A DNA stretch of 64,000 bases from Planctomycetota bacterium (lineage in GTDB: Bacteria > Planctomycetota > E44-bin39), in assembly GCA_004376375.1 (NCBI GenBank), contig SOJX01000090.1, positions 1-64,000 of the forward strand, in the 5' to 3' direction. Each line of letters opens with the position of its first letter. Positions within the stretch are counted from its first letter, which is position 1. Shown piece after piece: positions 17,401 through 25,100 of the stretch. The translations under genes were made by a program, and so were the position numbers. A model generated the notes under the pieces. It was not told the DNA's origin and made no database searches. It saw nothing but the letters and a program-made list of their open reading frames with translations.

Positions 17401-19278
17401 GGTGTCAGTACTGTACCCATAGAGGCATCTGTTGTCGCTGGATTCAAAAAGCGTCCACTGCAGGTCGATATTCTGCGTGCCACCATGTTGATGGCGGAAG
17501 CTTACCAGCAGGTTCGCAACATTATTGTAATAGAACGGAGTAGCGAGCGTTATTTCGACCCACCCGCCTCCGCCGACGTCAACAAGGGTGCCGCTGAAAA
17601 CCTCCATGCCGGCTCCGTTATCATCCCCGATCCATTCGGTTAAAGTGGTTTCATCCGTTTCCGCCATGTAAATCGTGAAGTTGTTAATTGTCGCTGTTTT
17701 ACTGTTGTCCTGATACAATCTGATCTTGGCTATAAGTCCTTCCCTGGCGATTTCGTCGTGAAGATACAGCATCTGGCTGCGGTAATATGAAGAATACTTG
17801 ACATTAATCGGATAGTAGGATGAGAGCCATGCGGAGTTTAAGCATGTGACGTTATCGGTTGACCCGGTCACCACCTCGTAGGCATGGCAGTGTCTGCTGT
17901 ATTCAGTGTTCTCGTCCAGCAGTCCTTCTACTGCCGATTCAGCATCCTCCTGTCCGATATCAAGCACTATATCCTCTGTGCCGATAAGGTGTAACTCAAA
18001 CCCATTCTCAAGCGAAGACTGGTCCGTCCAGTGCCATGTAACGGAACCGGTGGTTTCGTTGTTTCCGAATAAATTGGAAGGGGGTGCTATCGGCGGGCTG
18101 ACTATGGTAACGGATTCATTGTAAAACTGCGTCATAACGCCGACCTGGTTGCGCAACCGGATACGGTAGTACCATGTACCGGGGTCGGGAACGAGGTCGA
18201 TATGCGTATATTTCTGCGCCCAGTTGCTGATAACAACAGGCTGTTCGTCGAAAGCGGCCGAATTGTCCCGGTCGATATAAACACCGGTACATCCAAAAGT
18301 GGAATTCAGCGGAGGTGTTACCATAATCTTCGCCTGCTGACCGCCCCAATCCGAAAGCGCAAGGTCCGCATCGCCCGGTTCGTGGACAAGCGTACAGGCG
18401 CTGTTTGTATTCGAGGGTGAGCCGTAGACCCTGATTTCGTCTTCCATCACGAACTGTACGTCAGGGACGTAACCCTTTACGGTGACGTCGGGCGTATTGT
18501 CAGTATCACTGTATCCGGCAACGCACCTGTTCAGCTTTTCCGACACGGACCACGTCAGCATGCCGCTTTCGATGATGCCGTTCAGGTGTCGAAAACTGAA
18601 GAGAAGGTTTTTTGAATTACTGTAGTAGAACGATGTATTCAGTGAGATTGTATACCATCCGGTAGTGGTGGGAATGTCCAGGTTTCCGCTGTATACGAGG
18701 GTACCGGGACCGCTTGGTTCCTGGACCCAGCCCGAAAGAGTCGGGTCGTCCGTTTCATACAGGTAGATTGTGCAGTTGTTAACAAACGAGCTGTCAGTAG
18801 AATACTTGTCGAATTTTATTTCTCTAATCGTTCCGGCTTGGTTGATTTCACTTTGAAGATAGAGCGCCTGGCTTCGCGCGTATTTGGTATCGTAATTGTC
18901 GATGGGGTAGTAATCAGTGTACAGTCCGCCGCCGATTTCCACGGTCTGGGGAGAGCCGGGAGTGGCGGTATAGGCGTGGCAGTGCCTGTAGTAACTTGTG
19001 TTTTCATCGAGGCCGGATTCGACGACCGAGCTGTTGTCAGCACCGATATCCGTTTTACTCGAATTTCCCGGGTCCTGAATCTCGAACCCGTCCTCGTCAG
19101 AAGATGTATCATTCCAGTGCCATTCTATCGAATCTGCGGTTGCGTTATTGCCGAAGAAATCCGTCGGCGCATCCAGCGCAAACGCAGGCGTTGCGGAAAA
19201 AAGTAGAATGACGAGCGCGGAAATGAAAATCAGAAAACTGTGTCGCCATCGGTGTCGATTAATTCTGCTTTGCGGCAT
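14440..19278 (-). CDS. Secreted repeat protein with C-terminal dockerin (1612 aa)
   Basis: N-terminal signal peptide (basic start, FLIFISALVILLFSATPAFA, cleavage before LD). Three long repeats follow, each opening with a fibronectin-III-like strand pattern (PTDFFGNNATADSIEWHWND, PSNLFGNNETTGSVTWHW, PTDFFGDSETSSSITWHW). Each has LDENTEYxRHCHAY, and then a second domain with TGVYIDRD or TGVYVERD and a repeated YNESVTI end. A further Fn3-like region (YGERYYWRIKLKN) and a beta domain precede the last 60 residues. These are a type I dockerin: DVDRDGSVTDADALLAA and DMDSDGKVGVLDALLIRKRV, two calcium-binding loops. Dockerins dock to cohesins; none is visible here, and in this kind of genome they may serve other surface attachment. 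Probably extracellular. Confidence 0.88.
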   Translation of the reverse strand: MPQSRINRHRWRHSFLIFISALVILLFSATPAFALDAPTDFFGNNATADSIEWHWNDTSSDEDGFEIQDPGNSSKTDIGADNSSVVESGLDENTSYYRHCHAYTATPGSPQTVEIGGGLYTDYYPIDNYDTKYARSQALYLQSEINQAGTIREIKFDKYSTDSSFVNNCTIYLYETDDPTLSGWVQEPSGPGTLVYSGNLDIPTTTGWYTISLNTSFYYSNSKNLLFSFRHLNGIIESGMLTWSVSEKLNRCVAGYSDTDNTPDVTVKGYVPDVQFVMEDEIRVYGSPSNTNSACTLVHEPGDADLALSDWGGQQAKIMVTPPLNSTFGCTGVYIDRDNSAAFDEQPVVISNWAQKYTHIDLVPDPGTWYYRIRLRNQVGVMTQFYNESVTIVSPPIAPPSNLFGNNETTGSVTWHWTDQSSLENGFELHLIGTEDIVLDIGQEDAESAVEGLLDENTEYSRHCHAYEVVTGSTDNVTCLNSAWLSSYYPINVKYSSYYRSQMLYLHDEIAREGLIAKIRLYQDNSKTATINNFTIYMAETDETTLTEWIGDDNGAGMEVFSGTLVDVGGGGWVEITLATPFYYNNVANLLVSFRHQHGGTQNIDLQWTLFESSDNRCLYGYSTDTNPPPVQPAGSTVPIVPDIQFEIISAWKYRSPASNDNDACTLIHDPVDEDLSLTEIGGGMAWVAVTPPMNFDLGCTGVYIDRDTDINFGSPEMVSDWTQTYAMIDTPPGPDLYYYRITFRNQEGITTGTYNESVTISTVPLDEPTDFFGDSETSSSITWHWTDASTGEDGFELHNGSDMKIGEAGPDIISTVETGLDENTEYFRHCHAYKSFLHPNNSMEGFEPGELDGWMTGGWASWSASMSLPFSGDYSALSGSILDSEYTYLKKTYDMGTESGAVVKFQWKVSSEVDCDYLTFYINDVFKEEISGEVGWVQCTYPLGTDDNILKWEYYKNGSFSGGGDCGYLDEVEIIYPDIMHHSSSSNTNSACTLVHDPGDPDLALSEIGSGQVQIDIAQPLNPTTGSTGVYVERDTTPAFSSAYTVMDWTKNYSFINVVPIAGLYYYQIKFRNQDGIVTATYNESITVASDPPQPQEPSGLLAGGRYNPTSLGGPVTFSAVHSHPGLPVPAVEALIEVDNDQDFLSTHWDSGWLGISPVSSGARSQEINYGGPALEYGERYYWRIKLKNDVPQETPWSSESAWFVPVQYWQELPYKGYHLLNIPCYSNKTIGELIGDDLSLIWIFKYDEITRSWVQVFAGDTFENNVGYFAYCNNPGEIAGFNGEDIGGGGPQVIALTYTSIDGFGNDGWNLVRNPFAKEIYWSDCILDNCDTVHYRPWGGTQYEWYNTSGPTSSPGGSNTIPPGASFWVHATDEVGGTLTILDPGPAPAPREAGPTGITWRVPVSVYTGAHMDTATYFSVREGADEQHDSYDVLEMNPFTTKYIQAYFNHPEWGYYAARYTQDTRPLPAADDSIEWRLTVYTNNASEIVNVSWTVPPEIREDWDFYMRDETTGEIIDLEVEDLYQYAATVVDTRDFTFTAVRLNAFESGDVDRDGSVTDADALLAARSEHGLETLMPEQLGLADMDSDGKVGVLDALLIRKRVRDHLPPP

Positions 19279-19425
19279 TGACGGTTTCCCCGTTCAGACA
19301 GGTGGCCAGGGCGCGCAGTCGGATTTATCCGGCCGCACGCCCGCGTTCAGTCCCCCGTGCCTTTATTTTGATCATTACTAGTATACAACAGGAGTAGCGC
19401 CTGAAACAAGTCGAAGGGAGATTTC

Positions 19426-19578
19426 ATGAAAAAAAATTACATCGTGTTGTTGCGGGTTATGGTAACCGCATGCAATTACATAAGTTTGGCCTTGACCGTA
19501 TGTAAATATGGGCGTACAATGGTTTTTCCCCCGATCGACGGTTTTTTCACAATCAATACACTGGAATATTTTAATTGA
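19426..19578 (+). CDS. Possible leader peptide upstream of thiC (50 aa)
   Basis: ATG at 19426 with a good Shine-Dalgarno sequence (AAGGGAGA, six bases upstream) opens 50 codons (MKKNYIVLLRVMVTACNYIS and on) ending in TGA at 19576-19578, 14 bases before the chosen thiC start. The TGA overlaps another in-frame ATG of thiC (19578). I looked for a TPP riboswitch here and did not find its core boxes. A translated leader controlling thiC is possible, but the composition (odd Cys and Tyr content) is not strong evidence of a protein. Confidence 0.3.
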   Translation: MKKNYIVLLRVMVTACNYISLALTVCKYGRTMVFPPIDGFFTINTLEYFN

Positions 19579-19592
19579 TGCAAGGCACCTCC

Positions 19593-20891
19593 ATGACTGA
19601 ACTTGAAGCCGCAAGAAACGGCAAGATAACCGAAAATTGCCGCAGGTGCGCGGAAGCTGAAAATATCGCGCCCGAGGTTTTACGCGATGCCGTTGCGGCT
19701 GGAAAAGCCGTAATCTGCGCCAGTGCGCGTCATGGCGGCGAAACTCCGGTTGCCATAGGCCGGGGTCTGCGCACGAAAGTTAATGCCAACATCGGCACCT
19801 CACCCGACCATGCGGATTTTGAAGAGGAGTTGGAAAAACTCCGCGCAGCGATTGATGCGAAAACCGATACACTGATGGACCTTTCCACAGGCGGCGATTT
19901 GCGCGAGATAAGGCAAGCAATCCTTGATGCCTGCCCGGTTCCGGTCGGCTCTGTTCCGATTTACCAGGCCGCGCGCAGAGCGCGGGACCGGGGGACCGCG
20001 TTCGTCGATATGACGGTCGACGATTATTTCGATATCGTCAAGGAACAGGCCGAGGACGGCATCAGCTTCGTTACCGTGCATTGCGGCGTTACGCGTAAAA
20101 GCATAAAGATACTTCAGGAGCAGGGAAGGGTGCTCGGTATTGTTTCCCGCGGCGGTGCGCTTACCTGCGAGTGGATGCGGAAAAACGAGGCCGATAATCC
20201 GTATTATCAGTATTACGACCGCCTGGTTGAAATTGCCCGCGAATATAATTTGGTGCTCTCGCTCGGCGACGGGCTGCGGCCGGGCTGCCTTGCCGACGCG
20301 ACCGACCGCGGACAGGTGGCGGAGCTTGTAATCCTCGGCGAGCTTACCAAACGCGCAAACGATGCAGGCGTTCAGGTCATGATCGAGGGCCCGGGCCACG
20401 TGCCGCTCGCCGACGTCGCGATGAACGTGCAGCTTCAGAAAAAGCTTACAGGCGATGCGCCGTTTTACGTGCTCGGACCGCTCGTGACCGATATCGCGCC
20501 CGGGTACGACCACATCGTCGGCGCCATCGGCGGCGCAATCGCGGCGATGGCGGGCGCGGATTTCCTTTGTTACGTCACGCCGTCGGAACACCTGCGGCTG
20601 CCCGACGCCAGAGACGTTTTCGAAGGAGTTATCGCAAGCCGTATCGCAGGCCATGCAGCCGACATTGCAAAAGGAATCCCGGGAGCAAGGGAAATCGACG
20701 ATGCGATCAGCAAGGCCCGCGCCGTAAGCGACTGGGACAGGCAGATAGAGCTTGCGATTGACCCCGCGCGCGCAAAAAAGATTCGTGAATCAAGCAAGCC
20801 GGCGGACGGCGACGTCTGCACAATGTGCGGCGAGTTCTGCGCCATCAAAGTTCACCGCGGTACTGACGGTTCAACTCATAAGAAATCTTAA
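19593..20891 (+). CDS. thiC: Phosphomethylpyrimidine synthase ThiC
   Basis: Makes the pyrimidine half of thiamine (HMP phosphate) from 5-aminoimidazole ribotide by radical SAM chemistry, in the cytoplasm. Signatures: ASARHGGETPVAIGRGLRTK, NANIGTS, DLSTGGDL, ALGDGLRPGC-type patch (LSLGDGLRPGCLADATD), IEGPGHVPL, and the C-terminal cysteine cluster CTMCGEFC that binds the 4Fe-4S cluster. At 432 residues it is the short form of the family, lacking the long N-terminal extension of proteobacterial enzymes. I start at MTELEAARNG, which matches short ThiC proteins; ATG 19578 and TTG 19575 lie upstream in frame. mnmA follows after 11 bases. No other thi gene is in the window. Confidence 0.96.
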   Translation: MTELEAARNGKITENCRRCAEAENIAPEVLRDAVAAGKAVICASARHGGETPVAIGRGLRTKVNANIGTSPDHADFEEELEKLRAAIDAKTDTLMDLSTGGDLREIRQAILDACPVPVGSVPIYQAARRARDRGTAFVDMTVDDYFDIVKEQAEDGISFVTVHCGVTRKSIKILQEQGRVLGIVSRGGALTCEWMRKNEADNPYYQYYDRLVEIAREYNLVLSLGDGLRPGCLADATDRGQVAELVILGELTKRANDAGVQVMIEGPGHVPLADVAMNVQLQKKLTGDAPFYVLGPLVTDIAPGYDHIVGAIGGAIAAMAGADFLCYVTPSEHLRLPDARDVFEGVIASRIAGHAADIAKGIPGAREIDDAISKARAVSDWDRQIELAIDPARAKKIRESSKPADGDVCTMCGEFCAIKVHRGTDGSTHKKS

Positions 20892-20902
20892 TTCTCACCT
20901 GG

Positions 20903-21979
20903 ATGAAATCTGCAAAAGGTAAAATCATCGTAGGCATGTCGGGCGGAGTCGACTCCTCCACGGCGACTTTCCTCCTGAAGGAGGAGGGTTACGAGGTTAT
21001 CGGCCTCTTCATGCGGACGGTGCCGGAAGGCTGCTGCGGCGGTCCGGACGCGGGCGCGGTGGCGCAAAAGGTCGGCATCGAATACCACGAGATGGATTGC
21101 GCGGCCGAGTTCGCGGAAATGATTTCATGCTGGACGTCGGAATACCTTCGCGGCCGCACGCCCAATCCCTGCGTAATGTGCAACGAGCGTCTCAGGTTCG
21201 TGAAACTGCGGGAGTTTGCAAAGGAGCACGGGGCTGAAAAAATCGCGACCGGCCATTACGCGCGTATTGTGAAGCGCCGTACCGGGCGTTACCATATCGC
21301 AAGGGCCAAAGACCTTCGGAAAGACCAGAGTTATTTTCTGTATGCCGTTGCGCAGGAGGAACTCGCACCGACCATCTTTCCGAACGGAACCTATACGAAG
21401 AAAAAAATCCGGCAGATCGCAGCCGAAGTTGGGATTCCGGTTGCTGAAAAACCGGACTCGCAGGACATCTGTTTTATCCGGAATTCTTCGTATGCGGATT
21501 TCCTGAAGGAGTGCGCGCCCGAGGCAAGCAGGCCGGGCCCGATTGTGGATACGAAAGGCAACGTTCTCGGCGAGCACCCCGGTATCGCATTTTTCACGGT
21601 CGGCCAGCGCCGCGGGCTCGGGATTGCGGGAGGCGTTCCGTATTACGTTATCCGTCTTGAAGCGGAAACGAACACGGTTGTTGTGGGAAAGAAACCTGAA
21701 ACCTATGCCCGCGAGTTCTGGGTCGAGGAAATGAAGTGGATGGCCGATCCCGAGGCGGCTGACGAATGGCCGAAGAAATGGCGCGTTGCAATCCGCTCGA
21801 CCCAGAGGCCGAGGACGGCAGAGGTGTTTCCGGAACCGGATTATAACCGCCTCCGCGTCGTTTATCAGTCGCCGGTCCGCGCCATCACGCCCGGCCAGTC
21901 AGCTGTCCTGTACGAGCGCGACCTTGTAATCGCCGGCGGATTGATTTCGCGTGTCGGGCCCAGTGTTGCGAAAGAATAG
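20903..21979 (+). CDS. mnmA: tRNA-specific 2-thiouridylase MnmA
   Basis: Thiolates U34 of the Lys, Glu and Gln tRNAs using ATP and a relayed persulfide. PP-loop ATPase signature GMSGGVDSS (11-19), catalytic cysteine C90 in TPNPCVMCN, the second redox cysteine C190 in DSQDICFI, and the tRNA-binding ATGHYARI. Length 358 fits the family. It starts 11 bases after thiC and the two are probably co-transcribed, although their functions differ; both rely on sulfur and Fe-S related supply. The start (MKSAKGKIIVGMSGG) is the only ATG at the right distance from the PP-loop. Confidence 0.97.
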   Translation: MKSAKGKIIVGMSGGVDSSTATFLLKEEGYEVIGLFMRTVPEGCCGGPDAGAVAQKVGIEYHEMDCAAEFAEMISCWTSEYLRGRTPNPCVMCNERLRFVKLREFAKEHGAEKIATGHYARIVKRRTGRYHIARAKDLRKDQSYFLYAVAQEELAPTIFPNGTYTKKKIRQIAAEVGIPVAEKPDSQDICFIRNSSYADFLKECAPEASRPGPIVDTKGNVLGEHPGIAFFTVGQRRGLGIAGGVPYYVIRLEAETNTVVVGKKPETYAREFWVEEMKWMADPEAADEWPKKWRVAIRSTQRPRTAEVFPEPDYNRLRVVYQSPVRAITPGQSAVLYERDLVIAGGLISRVGPSVAKE

Positions 21980-21995
21980 ACGCGGAGACGGGGCG

Positions 21996-22105
21996 AGCAT
22001 CTCGGTTTTTCGGTTGTTCGGTTCTTCAGTTGACCGGTTATATTTATTTAATTCAAGAACCGAATAACCGGGCAACCGGACAACCGATTAACCGATTTAA
22101 TCATG
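21996..22105. repeat. Inverted arrays of 8-bp units
   Basis: Left arm built of CGGTTxTT units (TCGGTTTTTCGGTTGTTCGG), a central AT-rich stretch, and a right arm of AACCGxxx units (AACCGAATAACCGGGCAACC and on). The arms are complementary unit by unit, so the transcript could fold into a long imperfect hairpin after mnmA. It belongs to the composite repeat system seen throughout the window. Confidence 0.85.
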
Positions 22106-22193
22106 GACACGACGGTTGTGAAGACTATAATTGTTATCGTTGTCAGAGAGATACGGTCAAGGCTGCTTCCGCGGCGGCGGCGCAGGGGTTGAT

Positions 22194-22712
22194 ATGGCTG
22201 ACGAAGAGAAAAAAGAAAACGGTTTCGCCGAACGCTTCAACGCGAAGTACAAGGAAAGGCTCGCCAAGGACGAGTGGGAAGCGGCAAAGAAAAACGATTT
22301 CTATCATCGCTACGTCGAAAAATTGAGCGAGTTGTACGGCCTCGTGTGCGAGTCCGTTGAAGGCACCCCGATAGAAATCGGCAGAGAGAAGCTCAAGATA
22401 ACGCGCAAGGTTTCAAGCTTCGACGCAGAGGAGGTGGAGCTTGAAAAACTCAGGCTCGGCCTCGGCAATTATTTCATCCTTCTGACTCCCGAAGGCGTTG
22501 ATTACGATACCGGCGCAGCCATCGTGGACATCGAGCACAACAACATACGCGAAAAACCGCTGCACATTTCGCTCCACCTTCAATTCACCAACCGCACCGA
22601 GGAAAATCCTTCCGGCGAGCTCCAATGGATGCTCAAGATCGGCTACAAGAATTACAAGCACTTCGACCGCGAGCTGATCGAAAACCTCATCGAAGGCGTG
22701 TTTCTATCTTAA
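22194..22712 (+). CDS. Hypothetical soluble protein (172 aa)
   Basis: ATG 22194 with GCAGGGG upstream; the longer open frame before it is not supported. The product (MADEEKKENGFAERFNAKYK and on) is highly charged at the start. It then has an alpha/beta part with LLTPEGVDYDTGAAIVDIEH, KPLHISLHLQFTNR and WMLKIGYKNYKHFDRELIEN. There is no signal or membrane helix. It is of similar size and style to the protein at 60118, but I cannot show they are related. It is flanked on both sides by tandem-repeat arrays. Confidence 0.7.
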   Translation: MADEEKKENGFAERFNAKYKERLAKDEWEAAKKNDFYHRYVEKLSELYGLVCESVEGTPIEIGREKLKITRKVSSFDAEEVELEKLRLGLGNYFILLTPEGVDYDTGAAIVDIEHNNIREKPLHISLHLQFTNRTEENPSGELQWMLKIGYKNYKHFDRELIENLIEGVFLS

Positions 22713-22801
22713 ACGGTCCATTGGTCGCTCGGTCTTTTGGTCCTTTGGTTATTATATTTAAATAATATGACGCACGACGCAAGACGCTTGACTCACGACG
22801 C
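22712..22801. repeat. Short tandem arrays (8-bp GGTC units, 7-bp ACGACGC units)
   Basis: Units such as CATTGGTC, GCTCGGTC, TTTTGGTC and CTTTGGTT are followed, after an AT-rich centre (ATTATATTTAAATAATAT, itself palindromic), by ACGCACGACGCAAGACGC units. The two sides use different units. It sits between convergent gene ends. Confidence 0.7.
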
Positions 22802-22803
22802 AA

Positions 22804-24303
22804 TTATTTCCCGCTTGCCATTGAAAGGACTATGTAGACGATAATATAGGAAAGGAAAAAGAGGACGAACAGGAGGGAAACTCCGATAACCAGTTCGACG
22901 ATTGATTTCGTCTGCTTCAGGCGAAAGGCGCGCTCGTGGCGGCGCTCATCGCGCGCGGCGATGACTTCGGAATCGATTTCGACCGGCGTCGGGGCGTCCT
23001 CCGCCGCCCGATGCGAAGGCGGTTTTGCAATGGGTGACCGGTGTGAAGCCGGGGCCGCGGGCGTGCGCTTGGAGGAGACTTTATGGACGGCCTGCCCCTG
23101 GTGAGGCGGCGGTTTTACCTGATGTTTTACGTGCCCGTGATGGTGGCCGCCAAGGTGATGTTTCCGGTGCTTGTGCGGCGTGGCGGGCAGTCTCTTTGAC
23201 GGCTTCTTGGCCGGTGAGAGCGCCTTTATGATATCTTCGAGAACCTCGTTCATCGAGCCGTAACGGTTCTGCAGGTTCTTGAGGCACATCTTTTTTATCA
23301 TCAGCCCGACCATATTCGGGATGTCTCGGTTCGTTTCGGAAAGGTCGGGGACGGCCTCTTTCTTGTGCTTCTCGATAATCTCCCCGGCCGAGCGTGCGAC
23401 GAAGGGAGGGCTGCCGTTGAGCATCTCATACATGCTGATGCCGAAAGAATAAATATCGGACTGGGCTGTAATGCCCAGCCCCAACGCTTCCTCGGGCGAG
23501 AGATAGTTTAGCGCGTAGACGTCTTTCTTCGCCGGGTCCGGATTTTTCGGTATGCCGAGCTCGGCGATTTTCGCCATGCCCTCCATGGTGAGGATTATGT
23601 TGGCGGGGTTGAGTTCGCCGTGGATAACGCCGGCGTCGTGCGCTTCCTTCAGCGCTTCGGCGATTGTCTTCGCGGTTTCCAGCGCGCGCAGGAGCGGGAA
23701 GGCACCCTCTTCCTTTATCGTGTCGCGAAGCGTTTTGCCGGAAACGTACTCCATGCAGACGTAATACAGGTCGCCTTCATGGCCGACGTCGAAAACCTGG
23801 ATAACGCCGGTGTGGCGCAGCTTTCCGGCCGCGCGTGCCTCCTCGATAAAGCGTTCCACGAACGCGGGGTCGTCCGCGAAGTCCTTGTCGAGCACCTTCA
23901 GCGCGACCATCCGCGCGAGCTTTACCTGCCTTGCGCGGTAGACTATGCCGATACCGCGTGCCCCGAGGTTCTTTTCTATCTTGAATCCCGCGACGGTCTG
24001 GCCCTCGAGGTTCTGGACCGGGTCTGCAAGGAAGGCGAGTATTGTGCGGCCGATGCGGATTTTGTCGCCGTAATTAAGGAGGTGTTTGTTTATCAGGATA
24101 TCGTTGAGATAGGTTCCGTTGGAGGAGTTCAGGTCTTCGACGTAGAAGGCGCCGTCTTCCTTGTATATTTTTGCGTGTTCGCGCGAGGCCTTGTCGTCGT
24201 CGACTATAATGGCGCAGTCTTTCTTGCGGCCCAGGATCATGTTGTCTACAATCGGATAATCCTGGCCGATGGATTTGCCTGCCTGGCAGAAAAGTCGGGG
24301 CAT
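22804..24303 (-). CDS. FHA-domain pseudokinase with C-terminal membrane helix (499 aa)
   Basis: Residues 1-95 are an FHA domain (LGRKKDC, SREHAKI, LNSSNGTYLN), which binds phosphothreonine. Residues 107-365 are a Ser/Thr-kinase fold with a glycine loop (NLGARGIGIVYRA) and the ATP lysine K136 (VALKVLDKD). The catalytic loop is HGELNPANI (E230 where Asp is needed) and the DFG position is ELG (E248). With both acidic metal and catalytic sites altered, it is probably a pseudokinase. A His-rich linker (HHLGGHHHGHVKH) and one membrane helix (about 470-494) follow. The kinase part is thus cytoplasmic and tethered. It may read phosphorylated partners through FHA, acting as a scaffold. The start is followed closely by the FHA domain. 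Confidence 0.9.
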   Translation of the reverse strand: MPRLFCQAGKSIGQDYPIVDNMILGRKKDCAIIVDDDKASREHAKIYKEDGAFYVEDLNSSNGTYLNDILINKHLLNYGDKIRIGRTILAFLADPVQNLEGQTVAGFKIEKNLGARGIGIVYRARQVKLARMVALKVLDKDFADDPAFVERFIEEARAAGKLRHTGVIQVFDVGHEGDLYYVCMEYVSGKTLRDTIKEEGAFPLLRALETAKTIAEALKEAHDAGVIHGELNPANIILTMEGMAKIAELGIPKNPDPAKKDVYALNYLSPEEALGLGITAQSDIYSFGISMYEMLNGSPPFVARSAGEIIEKHKKEAVPDLSETNRDIPNMVGLMIKKMCLKNLQNRYGSMNEVLEDIIKALSPAKKPSKRLPATPHKHRKHHLGGHHHGHVKHQVKPPPHQGQAVHKVSSKRTPAAPASHRSPIAKPPSHRAAEDAPTPVEIDSEVIAARDERRHERAFRLKQTKSIVELVIGVSLLFVLFFLSYIIVYIVLSMASGK

Positions 24304-24354
24304 AATACTTCCTCAAAATATGCAATATAGAATTATATCCCGCCCTTTGTATAC

Positions 24355-24480
24355 TTTCAAGAGAGAAAACAGGGAAACAGGAAAACAAGGAAACAAGGGA
24401 ATATGGGATAAGGATTTTATAAATTTAAATAATGCGCTTTGCTCTTTATTCCTTGTTTCCTTGTTCCCTTGTCAACTTAT
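24355..24480. repeat. Inverted arrays of 8-bp GGAAACAA / TTGTTTCC units
   Basis: Left arm GGGAAACAGGAAAACAAGG and onward; right arm TTCCTTGTTTCCTTGTTCCC, complementary to the left arm. The right arm overlaps the last codons of the acetyltransferase gene on the minus strand (24446 onward), where it encodes the C-terminal residues. Confidence 0.85.
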
Positions 24481-25012
24481 CCCTTAGATAGAATCCCATC
24501 AGGATTTCGTCGATATACTGCCCGTCGATGCAGATCTGCTCCTTGCGCCGGCCTTCCTCGACGAAGGCGAGTTTTTTGTAGAGCGCAATCGCAGCCGTAT
24601 TCGTTGCAAAGACGGAAAGGTGGAGTTTATGGAGGTCGGTAGTTTTCGCCCATTCGATACCGGCCTTCGTGAGCGCGGTGCCGATGCCGATGTTGCGGTA
24701 GTCTTTGAGAATCGCCATCGCGATTTCGGCGGTGTGCTCCCGTTTTGGCGCGAGGTGGCGCTCGAGGCGGCAGTAACCGACGATACGTTTTTCATGCTCG
24801 GCAACGGCAAGGTATGAGCCGCTTTTCAGAAGCGCCTTGATAAACCGCGATTCGGTGTATTCGTGGAAGGGGTAATCTTCGAGCGTGATATGGATTTTTT
24901 CCGCGCCGACCGTGCGGTAGATATTAACAATGCCGACCCCATCCGCCGCCTTCCCGTCGCGGATGATTATCCCGCGCCCGTCTTTGGTTGTGAGTTTGGC
25001 CGCTCCGCTCAT
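24446..25012 (-). CDS. GNAT-family N-acetyltransferase (188 aa)
   Basis: Transfers an acetyl group from acetyl-CoA to an amine. The GNAT core is visible: GYCRLERHL on beta 4, AIAMAILKDYRNIGIGTALT (the R-x-x-G-x-G/A acetyl-CoA loop) and NTAAIALYKKLAFVEEGRRK, which is the usual ending of RimI/phosphinothricin-type members. The substrate cannot be told. The last dozen residues (LTREQGNKE) are encoded inside the right arm of an 8-bp repeat array, so the original stop was probably upstream and the repeat has extended the protein. No signal peptide. Confidence 0.88.
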   Translation of the reverse strand: MSGAAKLTTKDGRGIIIRDGKAADGVGIVNIYRTVGAEKIHITLEDYPFHEYTESRFIKALLKSGSYLAVAEHEKRIVGYCRLERHLAPKREHTAEIAMAILKDYRNIGIGTALTKAGIEWAKTTDLHKLHLSVFATNTAAIALYKKLAFVEEGRRKEQICIDGQYIDEILMGFYLRDKLTREQGNKE

Positions 25013-25100
25013 GGCCTGATTCTATAATCTTTCATCAGCTTTTGGAAATCTTTTTCCGGGAAGAATCCGTTGCCTTGACTTTCATTTCAATCAGGCTACA

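Noticed and set aside
19379-19592. TPP riboswitch before thiC
   Set aside because: GGAGTAGCGCCTGA and GAAGGGA vaguely resemble parts of it, but the CTGAGA box and the second conserved arm are missing.
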